A stretch of DNA of 64,000 bases from Torreya grandis (lineage: Eukaryota > Streptophyta > Pinopsida > Cupressales > Taxaceae): contig JARHVA010000006.1 in assembly GCA_037957365.1 (NCBI GenBank), positions 10,044,501 to 10,108,500 of the forward strand. Direction: 5' to 3'. Both the position numbers and the translations under genes were made by a program. The notes beneath the pieces are model-generated. The model did not search any database and had not been told where the DNA came from. It saw nothing but the letters and a program-made list of their open reading frames with translations. How positions within the stretch are numbered: position 1 is the first letter of the stretch; every line of letters begins with the position of its first letter. This document shows, piece after piece, positions 57,901 to 64,000 of the stretch.

Positions 57901-58403
57901 TATGGGAATGTTGGGTACATAGGTTTTTAATAGGATGCCAATTTTCCACTTGAAGAATGAATATTATTTTTTACTGAGGACAATACCTACAACTTCCTCT
58001 TTTGAAACAGGTGTTGGAAATGATCCAAGGGAGGACAGATACTTTAGCATCCCAAAACAGGTTGGAAAACATGCATTCGTTTTCATTAGATTCACAATCT
58101 GAAGCTAAACAAAAACAATTTTCCATAGCCCAAGAAGCGTAAAAGAAAATAATTATTCTAAAGAAAGGATTTAACTGACAGGCACAAAGTTATGATCCTG
58201 ATGGTGAATACGTTGCATATTGGTTACCAGAGATTGCAAAATTACCTAAAGCAATGCGCCTTTTTCCTGGAAAGGCTTATATTGCACCAGTAATGCCTCT
58301 GAAATTTCCTAATGCTGGGAGAAGATATGGCCAGGGAAAAGGACATTTTGAGGATAACAGGCACGATTTTGGCAGACTATTGATTGGAAAGACTGCACAT
58401 TAA
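33881..58403 (+). CDS. CRY-DASH: Cryptochrome DASH (CRY3-type), eight 3' exons, N-terminus not in view
   Basis: Spliced exons 33881-33997, 34106-34152, 34466-34542, 56986-57064, 57212-57281, 57462-57585, 58011-58060 and 58182-58403 join in frame to 261 codons plus TAA. The product matches the FAD-binding half of plant [107 protein letters not shown] and [21 protein letters not shown] cryptochromes bind FAD and an antenna cofactor, repair pyrimidine dimers mainly in single-stranded DNA, and in Arabidopsis are organellar. No stop or frameshift is seen in the eight exons, so the gene may be functional. The alpha/beta photolyase domain (roughly the first half) was not found upstream. The 22-kb intron is exceptional. 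Confidence 0.93.
34106..34152 (+). CDS. CRY-DASH: CRY-DASH exon b
   Basis: Acceptor AACAG, donor TG/GTTGGA (weak consensus). It encodes [15 protein letters not shown] and two bases of the following Trp codon. The placement is forced by the protein match on both sides. Confidence 0.88.
34466..34542 (+). CDS. CRY-DASH: CRY-DASH exon c
   Basis: Acceptor GACAG, donor GG/GTAAGT (strong). It completes Trp and encodes [13 protein letters not shown] and [12 protein letters not shown], plus one base of Gly. Next comes the 22.4-kb intron. Confidence 0.92.
34543..36300. other. Intron sequence without recognised gene
   Basis: AT-rich; no exon or transposon domain seen. The stretch 35740-35800 is TTTATTTATT-rich. 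The segment 35820-36060 has a purine/adenine-rich style reminiscent of a retroelement 3' end on the minus strand. Confidence 0.35.
36550..36874 (-). pseudogene. Gypsy gag N-terminal scrap
   Basis: The minus strand from 36874 begins [20 protein letters not shown] and continues, after frame breaks, with [18 protein letters not shown] and a PQPQPQPQ tract. Short Asn/Gly starts followed by PRPE and proline/glutamine runs are typical of gag starts in plant Ty3/gypsy elements. No capsid motif follows. The long + strand ORF here (36337-36810) is best seen as its antisense shadow. Confidence 0.4.
36900..38980. other. Intron repeat sequence, unassigned
   Basis: No domain recognised on either strand. 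It contains paired phrases (GTTATGCGAGCAATC and TTTTGCGAGCGGTATC) and the CCCTATTGGGGCA motif, which becomes a tandem repeat further right. This suggests it is the 3' part of the + strand gypsy element that ends at 39608. Confidence 0.35.
38985..39405 (+). repeat. Tandem repeat with conserved hairpin (GCCTTTGGGCAAATCAT units)
   Basis: About seven imperfect units of 50-70 bp. Each has GATGATTATAACCGCCTTTG or a variant, then GGCAAATCAT, and the later units also have a TGCCCTACTGGGGCA palindrome. The unit starts near 38988, 39043, 39113, 39182, 39232, 39301 and 39371 are the clearest. Just upstream of a gypsy PPT/LTR, this is probably 3' noncoding sequence of that element. Confidence 0.75.
39590..39607 (+). 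other. Polypurine tract of + strand gypsy element
   Basis: CAAACAGGGGCAAAC immediately precedes an LTR start TGTAGACACCCC, the common arrangement in plant Ty3/gypsy elements. Confidence 0.65.
39608..40870 (+). repeat. 3' LTR of a + strand gypsy element (right end approximate)
   Basis: Starts TGTAGACACCCCATTCTGG after the polypurine tract. It contains a TATA box (TATAAATA, 40233-40240) followed about 90 bp later by purine-rich transcribed-like sequence. No partner LTR was found, so the end near 40870 is a guess from LTR length. It is the only LTR here in sense with the cryptochrome gene. Confidence 0.55.
40233..40240 (+). promoter_or_regulatory. TATA box in gypsy LTR
   Basis: TATAAATA within the LTR. 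It could start transcription in sense inside the cryptochrome intron. Confidence 0.5.
40871..42494. other. Intron sequence, unassigned
   Basis: No coding match. The segment 41320-41520 is rich in GGATCC/GATCCG words (GAGGATCC, GGTATCC, AGATCCG) unlike its surroundings. The words CTTCCTTCAACCTAACACA and TTCCTTCGACCTAACACA occur at 41842 and 42170, a short decayed duplication. Confidence 0.35.
42495..42499. repeat. Target site duplication of element I (left)
   Basis: CCATC, repeated exactly at 48237-48241. Confidence 0.88.
42500..43590 (-). repeat. Left (3') LTR of element I
   Basis: Starts TGTAATGTCCCCAAATTAGG and ends GGACATGACA. Aligned by eye with 47140-48236 along its whole length. Confidence 0.9.
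43594..43626 (-). other. Polypurine tract and adjoining hairpin of element I
   Basis: On the minus strand AAGGAGGAT directly precedes the 3' LTR. Next to it the + strand has TTGCTTGTCCTCAAGTAA, a near-perfect stem (TTGCTTG/CAAGTAA). The same arrangement occurs at 18964-19000, 51842-51885, 13051-13085 and 4478-4510. Confidence 0.65.
44159..44962 (-). CDS. Uncharacterised 267-codon ORF replacing pol in element I
   Basis: An uninterrupted frame from [18 protein letters not shown] to a stop near 44159. I recognise no domain: no polymerase, integrase, nuclease or envelope hallmark. It has mixed hydrophobic and cysteine-containing stretches ([16 protein letters not shown]) and basic patches. Two shorter ORFs follow (43936-44205 and 43547-43813). 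The latter ends [14 protein letters not shown] across the polypurine tract, which is the usual reading of this junction. It may be captured or noncoding sequence that happens to be open. Confidence 0.35.
   Translation of the reverse strand: MSKIKIVVAQKKNHVNNQHYSHLENSEFVKPNQLPTKDTKFNFLGMLQPMTSFENACELGHIFHDKRLDGASRVQPSLICKFGSLLCTKYIPYMVFGVVKVEQREKHKVHIKISMRYCLHLHDASIQGMLSTWFNVTLLLQIKKGLSWHMGDSKEFIDVCQGNMYSISRFQIDFFIRSSCITPCYIYCDSSSSFTRVHSFILTSLGTVKVVDSSWSKLGVKRLIFWDACKAVMCIYNQYIKREVAGPALLLKNVDMCRGSFGQKVDF
45116..45773 (-). pseudogene. Gypsy aspartic protease region of element I
   Basis: The minus-strand reading has an acidic segment [14 protein letters not shown], then [20 protein letters not shown], the catalytic SGATHNFID, and [10 protein letters not shown]. 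After a frame change it continues [20 protein letters not shown] and [17 protein letters not shown]. This is the retropepsin-like protease of plant Ty3/gypsy elements, about 200 residues. The catalytic DSG is intact. The frameshift near 45420 separates the two halves. Confidence 0.88.
45774..47012 (-). pseudogene. Gypsy gag of element I
   Basis: Begins at 47012 ([20 protein letters not shown]). Capsid signatures are [53 protein letters not shown] and [19 protein letters not shown], then a [17 protein letters not shown] linker. A zinc-knuckle relic (CFDCRDP, stop, TPGYHC) lies near 45810. The reading shifts frame near 46690 and 46270. It packages element RNA. It is related to the gag at 1-1349. 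Confidence 0.9.
47127..47138 (-). other. Primer binding site of element I
   Basis: The minus strand reads TGGTATCAGAGC, a perfect match to the common initiator-methionine tRNA site, one base from the LTR. Confidence 0.85.
47140..48236 (-). repeat. Right (5') LTR of element I
   Basis: Starts TGTAATGTTTCC and ends GGGACATGACA; followed by CCATC. Confidence 0.9.
48242..48441. other. Original intron sequence between elements I and F
   Basis: About 200 bp of unassigned AT-rich sequence separating two complete retrotransposons. It is probably native intron. Confidence 0.5.
48442..48446. repeat. Target site duplication of element F (left)
   Basis: TGTGT, repeated exactly at 56546-56550. Confidence 0.82.
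48447..48758 (-). repeat. Left (3') LTR of element F, outer part
   Basis: Starts TGTAATGTCCCTTTTTTGAC. It stops at the GTAGC that duplicates around unit G and resumes at 51314. Confidence 0.75.
50516..50607. repeat. Recurring GCCCTCCGCAAGGGCACT hairpin
   Basis: Two copies in unit G; near-identical copies lie in unit H at about 30195 and 30224. GCCCT and AGGGC are complementary around CCGCA. Confidence 0.8.
50640..51040. repeat. GGTTCAAT/ATTGAACC low-complexity block
   Basis: The sequence is built almost entirely from 8-9-bp words GGTTCAAT, GGTTCAAC, TTGAACC and TTTGAACC in both orientations, so long stretches can pair with each other. A shorter version is in unit H (30280-30345). Confidence 0.85.
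51314..51841 (-). repeat. Left (3') LTR of element F, inner part
   Basis: Continues the F LTR after unit G and ends GGGACATGCCA, followed by the polypurine complement CCGCCCTTCCC and the hairpin TTGCTTGCTCTCAAGCAA. Confidence 0.75.
51878..52700 (-). pseudogene. Captured coiled-coil sequence in element F (source unknown)
   Basis: ORF 51878-52564 (228 codons) begins [18 protein letters not shown] and has a coiled-coil stretch with [20 protein letters not shown] and [19 protein letters not shown], then an unrelated C-terminal half ([20 protein letters not shown]). Upstream (52570-52700) frames read [19 protein letters not shown]. Long heptad-like repeats resemble kinesin or NET-type coiled coils, but I cannot name the source. 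Confidence 0.45.
52705..53935 (-). pseudogene. Captured helical protein fragment in element F (family unknown)
   Basis: Minus-strand ORFs of 199 codons (53316-53915) and 92 codons (52708-52986), with readable sequence between them, give [74 protein letters not shown], and later [19 protein letters not shown] and [20 protein letters not shown]. The pattern looks like an alpha-helical (ARM/HEAT-like) plant protein, conserved enough to be real coding sequence, but I cannot assign it. At least three stops and frame changes. Confidence 0.5.
53937..54413 (-). pseudogene. Captured NET (KIP1-domain) actin-binding protein fragment
   Basis: The 158-codon ORF contains [37 protein letters not shown] and [15 protein letters not shown]. 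This is the C-terminal half of the NET actin-binding (KIP1-like) domain, whose family wording is [40 protein letters not shown] proteins link actin to plant membranes. The first half of the domain is missing. Upstream residues ([15 protein letters not shown]) come from something else. The ORF is intronless and inside element F. Confidence 0.75.
54346..54650 (-). pseudogene. Captured kinesin-7-like coiled-coil fragment
   Basis: Minus-strand reading [56 protein letters not shown] and [16 protein letters not shown] resembles the stalk of plant kinesin-7 proteins of the KIN-7D/MKRP type (AQLNEK.FELEIK.ADNR.LQEQLQ). No motor domain is present. It joins PDS5-derived sequence on one side and NET-derived sequence on the other, with a frame break in between. 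Confidence 0.6.
54650..55360 (-). pseudogene. PDS5: Captured PDS5 gene fragment, copy 2
   Basis: Read leftwards from 55360: [85 protein letters not shown], then after frameshifts MLDLE-like and LLSVLLASL, with [11 protein letters not shown] at the end. This is about 230 codons of the PDS5 N-terminal HEAT repeats. It covers more of the protein than copy 1 and has more frameshifts. It is intronless and lies just downstream of the primer site of element F. Confidence 0.78.
55564..55575 (-). other. Primer binding site of element F
   Basis: The minus strand reads TGGTATTAGAGC, one base from the perfect initiator-tRNA site, with one spacer base before the LTR. Confidence 0.75.
55577..56545 (-). 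repeat. Right (5') LTR of element F
   Basis: 969 bp, starting TGAATATCCCC and ending GGGGACATGACA, then the duplication TGTGT. Confidence 0.78.
56986..57064 (+). CDS. CRY-DASH: CRY-DASH exon d
   Basis: Acceptor TATCAG, donor GG/GTGAGT. It encodes [14 protein letters not shown] and [13 protein letters not shown], matching the family segment GGPRN.Q.KWSQD...F..WRD..TG. It lies 440 bp right of element F's target duplication. Confidence 0.92.
57212..57281 (+). CDS. CRY-DASH: CRY-DASH exon e
   Basis: Acceptor TTTCAG, donor CAA/GTATGT. It encodes [20 protein letters not shown] then GRQ, the FAD-contacting DANMREL...GWMHNR-like block of the photolyase superfamily in its DASH form. Confidence 0.94.
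57462..57585 (+). CDS. CRY-DASH: CRY-DASH exon f, followed by a GC donor
   Basis: Acceptor CACAG. It encodes [36 protein letters not shown] and WTYGA plus one base. The protein match requires the exon to end at GCAG before GCAAGA, so the donor dinucleotide is GC instead of GT. An upstream GT (57580) would delete two conserved residues (Ala-Gly). Confidence 0.92.
58011..58060 (+). CDS. CRY-DASH: CRY-DASH exon g
   Basis: Acceptor AAACAG, donor CAG/GTTGGA. It encodes [17 protein letters not shown], the DASH-specific loop after the NW motif. Confidence 0.92.
58182..58403 (+). CDS. CRY-DASH: CRY-DASH last exon and stop
   Basis: Acceptor GACAG. It encodes [20 protein letters not shown] and [20 protein letters not shown], then a variable Gly/Arg-rich tail ([16 protein letters not shown]) ending LLIGKTAH and TAA. 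A polar basic C-terminal extension is typical of plant CRY-DASH. Confidence 0.92.
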   Translation, partial: AQSYDPDGEYVAYWLPEIAKLPKAMRLFPGKAYIAPVMPLKFPNAGRRYGQGKGHFEDNRHDFGRLLIGKTAH

Positions 58404-58654
58404 AACAGACGAGATCCCAGAAGATGATTAACTGGTATTTAGTGGCAGTAGTCTTTACTGTTGGGTTGACTTGTCTTTTATCTTATGCTTATAATCTATG
58501 CCTCATTTGTTAAAGAGGAGAAGATGTGTCATGATGAAACAGTCATTGTTGAGGATCCATTGTACAATTCCAATTCATCCAAAAGGATGTTGCATATTGT
58601 TTCTTATCTTTCTTAATGGGGCTGGGATTCATTTACCAATAATTTTTGGTATCA

Positions 58655-58660
58655 AATAAA
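58655..58660 (+). promoter_or_regulatory. CRY-DASH: Poly(A) signal of CRY-DASH
   Basis: AATAAA, 252 bp after the stop codon, in T-rich sequence. It is the best candidate for 3' end formation. Confidence 0.6.
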
Positions 58661-61600
58661 GTGCAATAGTGCACACATTTTAATAAATTTTCTTAAAATG
58701 TTATTTTGTACTTATGGTTTATACTCCACCTTCAATCAGGTGTTTTCTTTCAGTACGAAATTTGGTTGGATCGCAATTTGATAATCACTAGGTTCACGAG
58801 ATGTAACACATATGGAATCCCCCATGGGCCTCTTATTAGGGCAAGGTTTGAACCTGAGATATTTTCCTCCAGATAAGAAATCTCAATGAATCAGTCCATA
58901 AAGTAAATAAGTGGCAAAAACTTGATAATTTATGTATTTTAAGATCTATTTATGTTATGGCAAACTTTTCTTGCCCTGTCAATGTATTAGGTGTGCCAGA
59001 TTTATAGAGGTCTATCTATATATGATGAGTTGTTTTAATTATTTTTTGTAGTAGGGTGCAGCATTTTTTTGCGCATCTGGGTTGTGCCCATGTAGCCTGA
59101 GTCTGCCGGGCATCAGCCGTCATGCAATTCACCGACATTATTTGGGAAACGGATCTTTCAATGGGCCTATCTCATTGCATTTGTTGTTGATATAGGAGCA
59201 TCCCTGCCACAACAACCTGAACCTGCATGTTCAAGGTCATTTTTAAGGTCTCACAATAGCAACACCATGTGGGAGACCATTTTGGGCCATTTTGGAAAAA
59301 TGACCATGTGAATGATCACTTTGTGGTCTTGCAAGAGCAACGCCTTGTCAAAGACCTGAAAATTTTAGTGACCATAACATTGTCATACATACTCAAAATT
59401 GAGTGTCATTTTCTTGAAATCAAGTAATTTTCGAGCGAGATGTGGTGTCTAAAATCCCTATGGTTTATGGTCTTGTGCCGAAAACACCATTTTAAGCTGA
59501 CCTTTTGGTCTCATGACTTCGCATAATTAAGTGCCATTTTTTATGTCGCATAATTTTTCAAGATGAATGTAATGATGCCTTCATATCCATAGTGTTTGAT
59601 CTCGCAATGGCAACAGCATATTGAGGTCCACCTTGTCGTATAAAGAAATCCAGATCCGACAGGATCTGGGCTAGATTTCTACAATACAAATTGCTGGAAA
59701 ATAAAAAAGCTGTGTTCTATGGGAGCACATCCCTGCCCCTCAGTCCATCCTTTTCCCCATGCTATTTTCCTATTCAGGGTTACTTCTAGGGCTCCCCTTC
59801 TTGCATTAATGTATTCTCCCATTGCCCCCGAAAGGGGACTCCGTGGAACATAGTAGAAAAGCGGCAAAGCTCACTATGAAACCTGAAAGTGTTAATGACA
59901 CGTTGCATGTACATGTCACATCAAGGCATAAGGAGTACTAGTTTCTGTCAATTAATTGTATGCAAGCATAAAACCCTAATGATCGGCACTATATTGCGAT
60001 ATTTTGCTTGTTTCTTGTGCCAGAGACACCTGAATTTGTGAGGTTGTCTCAATTGACTATGTTGCAAAGTAGTGCAAGCTTTCCATTTGGTTGTAAATTA
60101 CTAGGTGAGGGCATGTTGCGAAGGCCTGTGGTGGCTAAAAGCTTGCGCTTCTATCTAATTTTTACCTGCTAGCATTTTGCTTGGTTTCATTCGAGTAGCA
60201 AATTTTCGGATTTGTTTGGTTTTGGAGGGGTTATCTGCATGAGAAATGTTTAGAGGTTCTTGCAATTTTTTTATGGCTTCCGTAGATGAGGTTTTCATAG
60301 TTGAACTTGTTGTGGACCTAAGATGGTAGTTGTGGTTGTTGTTTCTGTGTCATTGGGGTGAGCTAGCCAATGTTGTGGTTTTTTACCCTTTTTTCAAAAC
60401 TTTTTTTGTTGTCTTACGTTATTTTTTTAGAGCCGGTGACACTCAGGGCACAACACTCGTGCAAGCTTCTTAACATTCTCTGAGTTCTAAGCTCGATTAC
60501 CAGGGCGCCTCCCTAGGCTCTCACTGTAGTTCACTCCCCAACGTGTGTTATTGCTCCTGTTGCATCTGTCCTGCATGCGATCCCATGAGACCCAGGGATT
60601 TCACTAACAAAAGGAAGAGAGCAGGAGGTCCACTGCTCGAATCTGCTCCTGCCTGTGCCTGGTTAGGCCCAATTCCTGTCACCTCTGCATAACTGGCAAG
60701 AGAGTTATGTCTGTTTTCAATTTCCTGCATTTTTATACATTTTTTAATGTGGTCAGGTTTTGAGCACGTGTTTTTTTCATGTCCCTGGGAGTGCTAGTGT
60801 TCTCATGTGGTGAGGTTTGTTTTGTGGCAGAGGTTAGGCTATGTGTGTGACTTTTGTTTCTTGTTCTTTTTTTGGATGTCTTAATGCTTATTTTTGCTTT
60901 CTTGTGAGCTTGTGCTCTTTTGTTCTTTTGTTTGGTTGGCAGTGTGATAAGTAGCCCTTTCTGATGAATTTGCATGGTTGGAAGGGGCTAGGCTTGTTGT
61001 GTGAGAAATTTCAGTCAGCCATGCAACTGTAAAATTGGGGCAGTATTTTTCCTTGTGGGGCCATTTCTTTTACGGGAATTGTGGGGCTGATATATTGCAG
61101 TGTACAGGTCACCAAAACAAAGACCAAAAAATGTCCGTACAAGTGTGAAATTTGCATGATCAAAACTACCCGAGTTCTAGAGTGACGATTGGTAGTCAGC
61201 CATGTGATGTGAAATTTGCAGCATTTGGTATGAGCTGCAGACTCATGCAAATAGGATAATGTTTTGTTTGCTTGTATATTTGAGGTTGTGAGATCTCTAT
61301 GATCCGGTTTCTTTGTTAGGGGATGAATAAATTCATCGTGCCTCTTGAAGTTTGAGTCTTGGCCAAAAAGATTGGCATTTTGCACTCGTGCAGACAATGT
61401 GCTTATTTCATTTCTTGAGACATAGGAATTCACAGCTATAGAAATCTCATATTGGTTTTATGGCATTCAAGCTGATTTATCAGCACACAATAATCGACAT
61501 GTCTTCCACTATGTGCATTTTGTTGCATTTACCATATATGGTTTCTTACTTGAGATTGCGGTCAATGATTACTTTCCACAGTTCAATGTGCAGACCTCAA

Positions 61601-61900
61601 AATTATCTAGTTTGTGGGTGTAATGGATTGTTTTGGACTTATTAGTTGAGCAGTTCTTACTAGGAATAATAAACTTAACGTAGAACCATTTCTCACGAGT
61701 AGGTAAATCAGTGTAGGTTCATTGCTCATCGATCCATAATCCACCTTTAAACTACACTATGCTCGAAATAAAAATAAATAAGTTTGACTAAACTGGAAGA
61801 ATATTTCTTTCCATCGGTAAAAATACCTTAGGACATATAATTACCTTTGCAGGGGGCTAAACAGAACCTTTCAGATGTTAGTTTAATTCAAATAATTATG
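58661..61900. other. Downstream intergenic sequence, no gene recognised
   Basis: No coding match on either strand; the short ORFs are isolated. The segment 58810-58865, read on the minus strand, has a GGTTCAAACCTTGCC word like a pol III B box and may be a SINE relic. The segment 59210-59640 repeats the words ACCATGTG, GGTCTTGCAAGAGCAACGCC and GGTCTCACAATAGCAACACC. The segment 60480-60700 is GC-richer than its surroundings, of unknown origin. Confidence 0.4.
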
Positions 61901-61904
61901 GAGA

Positions 61905-62040
61905 CACCCCACAAGCGGTGGCTCAATTGGTCAAGTGGGTGGGCTCTCCATAGGCCCATCCAAGTTCAATTCTCATGGGCATCTTGTGATATATAAAGTT
62001 GGTAATGTGTTAATGCTCCTATGGTGTTCACGGACCCCAG
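61905..62040 (+). mobile_element. tRNA-derived SINE-like sequence
   Basis: GGTGGCTCAATTGG (61917-61930, box A-like) and GTTCAATTCTC (61964-61974, box B-like) are spaced as in RNA polymerase III internal promoters. The flanks do not fold into a tRNA cloverleaf, so a SINE or tRNA-related relic is more likely than a tRNA gene. Confidence 0.45.
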
Positions 62041-62740
62041 AGATAAGTTTGTTAGTCCATTACCAAAAATGCAAATAGGTTGGCATCTCTGATGTACTAA
62101 AGAAGTGCTACAGTTATCAGCATTGTAATGCATGTTCATAAATTCTTTGAATTGACAAGTGCAGTTGGGAAGTATAGATAAATATCTGCAAAGTGCAGTA
62201 ATGCAATTTCAGTCAATTTCATATTTGGTTCTGCATCAAATTCTCACTTGTCTCTGAAACAAAGAGTTATTTTCAGATATTTCTTCTTTTAGATTATTCA
62301 ATTCAACCTAGGTTGATGAGTCTGAATGTGTGATCTAGTAAATTTGCCTTTCTTTGAAACAAAATATATTGAAATTCTAGTCAGACTTTACAAATTAGTC
62401 TATCAAAAGAAAACATCTTCCTTTCCACTCGGAAAGGAGAGAAAAAAATGCCCTCCCATAAGGAGCACATACCATTAATTGTGCATAGACAGCCCTAATA
62501 ACCAACTACAGAATGTAAATAAAAAGCTACATGGAACTTAAGCTTTCCCAGTCTACCTATATGCAAGTGACATTTCAGAATACTGTGAGCATTTGGTATT
62601 GTTGTATATACATGGATAAATAAGAAAAATAAAGCAATTATAGGTGTATCGCGGATGAGATCTGTAAATACTCAATAAAAGGTAATCATATTTCATGTAA
62701 TTGAACCTTTGAGTCACAGCATTCATATCTAGCAGAGAAA
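62041..62740. other. Intergenic sequence, no gene seen
   Basis: AT-rich; no domain or repeat recognised. It is probably 3' flank of the kinase pseudogene. Confidence 0.4.
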
Positions 62741-62744
62741 ATGA

Positions 62745-63953
62745 CTAATTTATCCGTTGAGAATCAATGACAATATCTTCAAGCCACGAAACTACTTCAT
62801 GAATGGTAGGAATTCTGAGAGGATTTTGGTTCGTGCATATGCATGCAACATTGAGTAGTTGCAACACCTTCTCTTCATAGCCTTTATCCCAAAGCCAATG
62901 ATTGAAGATTTCTTCCTCTTGACCGCCAGACCTCATTACTGGCACACAACATACCAAAAAAACCTGCATCCCTTTGGACCATAGAGATCAACATGCTTCT
63001 TTCCAGTAAGCAGCTTGAGAATCATAACCCCAAAGTCATATACATCTTCCCTTAGAGTGGCCATCCAAGGCTGTCTATATTCATCGAGGGCTGTCTATAT
63101 TCAGATGAGTTGTATCGTTGTGCCTCCACAATTTATGTGCTCTCATTGTGTCATATGGCGAAATTGCCCTTGATAAGTTAAAACCCACTACCTGGGCTTG
63201 AAATAAGCTTGTTGCTAGATTTGATATCATGATGCACTAAATAAGCTTCACATGTTCCATGCAAATATGCCACTTTTTTGCGGGCTCGTTGAACTAACCT
63301 AGTATCCCAATCTGGTATTGCTCTTCCATTTGGCCTTTCAAGCAACCAATAATCCAAGCTTCCATTTGCCCCAGTCTAGCATTGCACTTCCATTTGGCCT
63401 TTCAAGCAACCAATAATCCAAGCTTTTATTTTACAAATATGAGTAAATTTGTAATTTGTCATTCCCATATATGCAATAGCCTTGGAAGGGAAATAAACGC
63501 TAAGGATTATTACTTCTCTTGAAATATATCATCGAAGAGTTTGTTGCTAGATTTGATATCATGATGCACTATATAAGCTTTACATGTTCCATGCAAAAAT
63601 GCCACTCCTTTCCCTGGTCATTGAGTTAACCTAGTATCCTAGTCTAGTATTGCACTTCCATTTGGCCTTTCATGCAACTAATAGTCCAATCTTCCATTTT
63701 CCAATATGATTAAATTTGTAATTTGTCCTCCCATATATGCAATAGCCTTTGAAGGGAAATAAACGTTATGGATTATTCCTTTTGGAAACAAATGTTGGCC
63801 ATCTCCACTGAAATCAGGCTTGGGCCTGGATTCTGGGGAGACCCTTTTTTCTCCAAGTCCCTTAGCAGAGTTGAACCTAGCAAATCGTCGAGCGTTGGAT
63901 TTGATGTTTGTGGAGAATCTAATTCCTCTACCCATATCTGGAGAAAGAAGCAA
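62745..63953 (-). pseudogene. PSKR/PSYR-like LRR receptor kinase pseudogene with internal duplication
   Basis: Read leftwards: KGIIHNVYFPSKAIAYMGG, NLIILENGRLDYWLHERPNG, a kinase C-lobe start VAYLHGTCEAYLVHHDIKSS, then WMATLREDVYDFGVMILKLL, TGKKHVDLYGPKGMQ and finally LLNVACICTNQNPLRIPTIH with EVVSWLEDI. These are kinase-domain blocks of phytosulfokine/PSY1-type receptors (ENGSLDYWLHE, HRDIKSSNILL, DVYSFGVVLLELLTG, ACxC...NP..RPT...VVSWL). The catalytic HRD is HHD (63226-63234), the activation segment is largely missing, and frames are broken. A roughly 332-bp segment is present twice in tandem. It is dead. Confidence 0.8.
63209..63790. repeat. Tandem duplication (332-bp offset) in the kinase pseudogene
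   Basis: TTGTTGCTAGATTTGATATC starts at 63209 and again at 63541. The following blocks (CATGTTCCATGCAAA, TTCCATTTGGCCTTTC, GGGAAATAAACG) recur in the same order. A nested duplication of about 60 bp repeats CTTCCATTTGGCCTTTCAAG at about 63323 and 63387. Confidence 0.85.
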
Positions 63954-64000
63954 ACGACAAAATCATTGGATGGTTGTCATTTTCCAGGGTTTCACAGTTT

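Noticed and set aside
61905..62040. A tRNA gene
   Set aside because: Box A and box B-like words are present, but I could not fold an acceptor stem or anticodon arm. SINE-like relic preferred.
1..64000. CRISPR array, prokaryotic operon or phage content
   Set aside because: The tandem repeats seen have no regular unique spacers, and the gene content, introns and LTR elements are those of a plant nuclear genome.

Overview
The window is nuclear DNA of a land plant with a very large, transposon-filled genome, most likely a gymnosperm. This is inferred from a single-copy plant gene with an intron over 22 kb long packed with nested, old LTR retrotransposons, AT-rich sequence and plant-type GT-AG splice sites. 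The species cannot be named from the sequence. Nothing prokaryotic is present.

The one gene that looks functional is a plant cryptochrome DASH (CRY3 type) on the + strand. Eight consecutive 3' exons lie at 33881-33997, 34106-34152, 34466-34542, 56986-57064, 57212-57281, 57462-57585, 58011-58060 and 58182-58403. They join in frame to 261 codons plus a stop. The intron between the third and fourth visible exons is 22,443 bp. One later intron has a GC donor. The N-terminal photolyase exons were not found, so positions 1-33880 are either a still larger intron or upstream sequence.

Left of the first exon: a broken Ty3/gypsy gag and its probable LTR (1-3327); a + strand IST1-like gene fragment (3642-4060); then a three-level nest. 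Element B (4256-25081) contains element C (5094-17370, TSD CCCTA), and C contains a Ty1/copia element D (5389-12211, TSD AAAAA). B also carries a partial element E and fragments of two host genes, a DExH8-type RNA helicase and the cohesin regulator PDS5. Next come minus-strand ORFs of unknown type (25240-26870) and a LINE in two opposite orientations (about 26880-31680), interrupted by a 2.2 kb TGTT...AACA unit (H).

Inside the giant intron: a gypsy gag scrap, a tandem-repeat tract, a + strand gypsy 3' LTR at about 39608, a complete non-autonomous gag-protease element I (42500-48236, TSD CCATC), and element F (48447-56545, TSD TGTGT). F has captured pieces of PDS5, a kinesin-7, a NET actin-binding protein and further host-like sequence. 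A second TGTT...AACA unit (G, 48759-51313) sits in its LTR. Nearly all LTR elements are antisense to the cryptochrome gene.

Right of the gene: its poly(A) signal, mostly unassigned sequence, a tRNA-derived SINE-like sequence (about 61905-62040), and a minus-strand PSKR/PSYR-like receptor kinase pseudogene with an internal tandem duplication (62745-63953).

The most unusual content is the family of non-autonomous LTR elements B, C, E, F and I. They share LTR ends, tRNA-iMet primer sites and a hairpin next to the polypurine tract. Some have replaced pol with host gene fragments, and several share protein-like blocks that I cannot assign.
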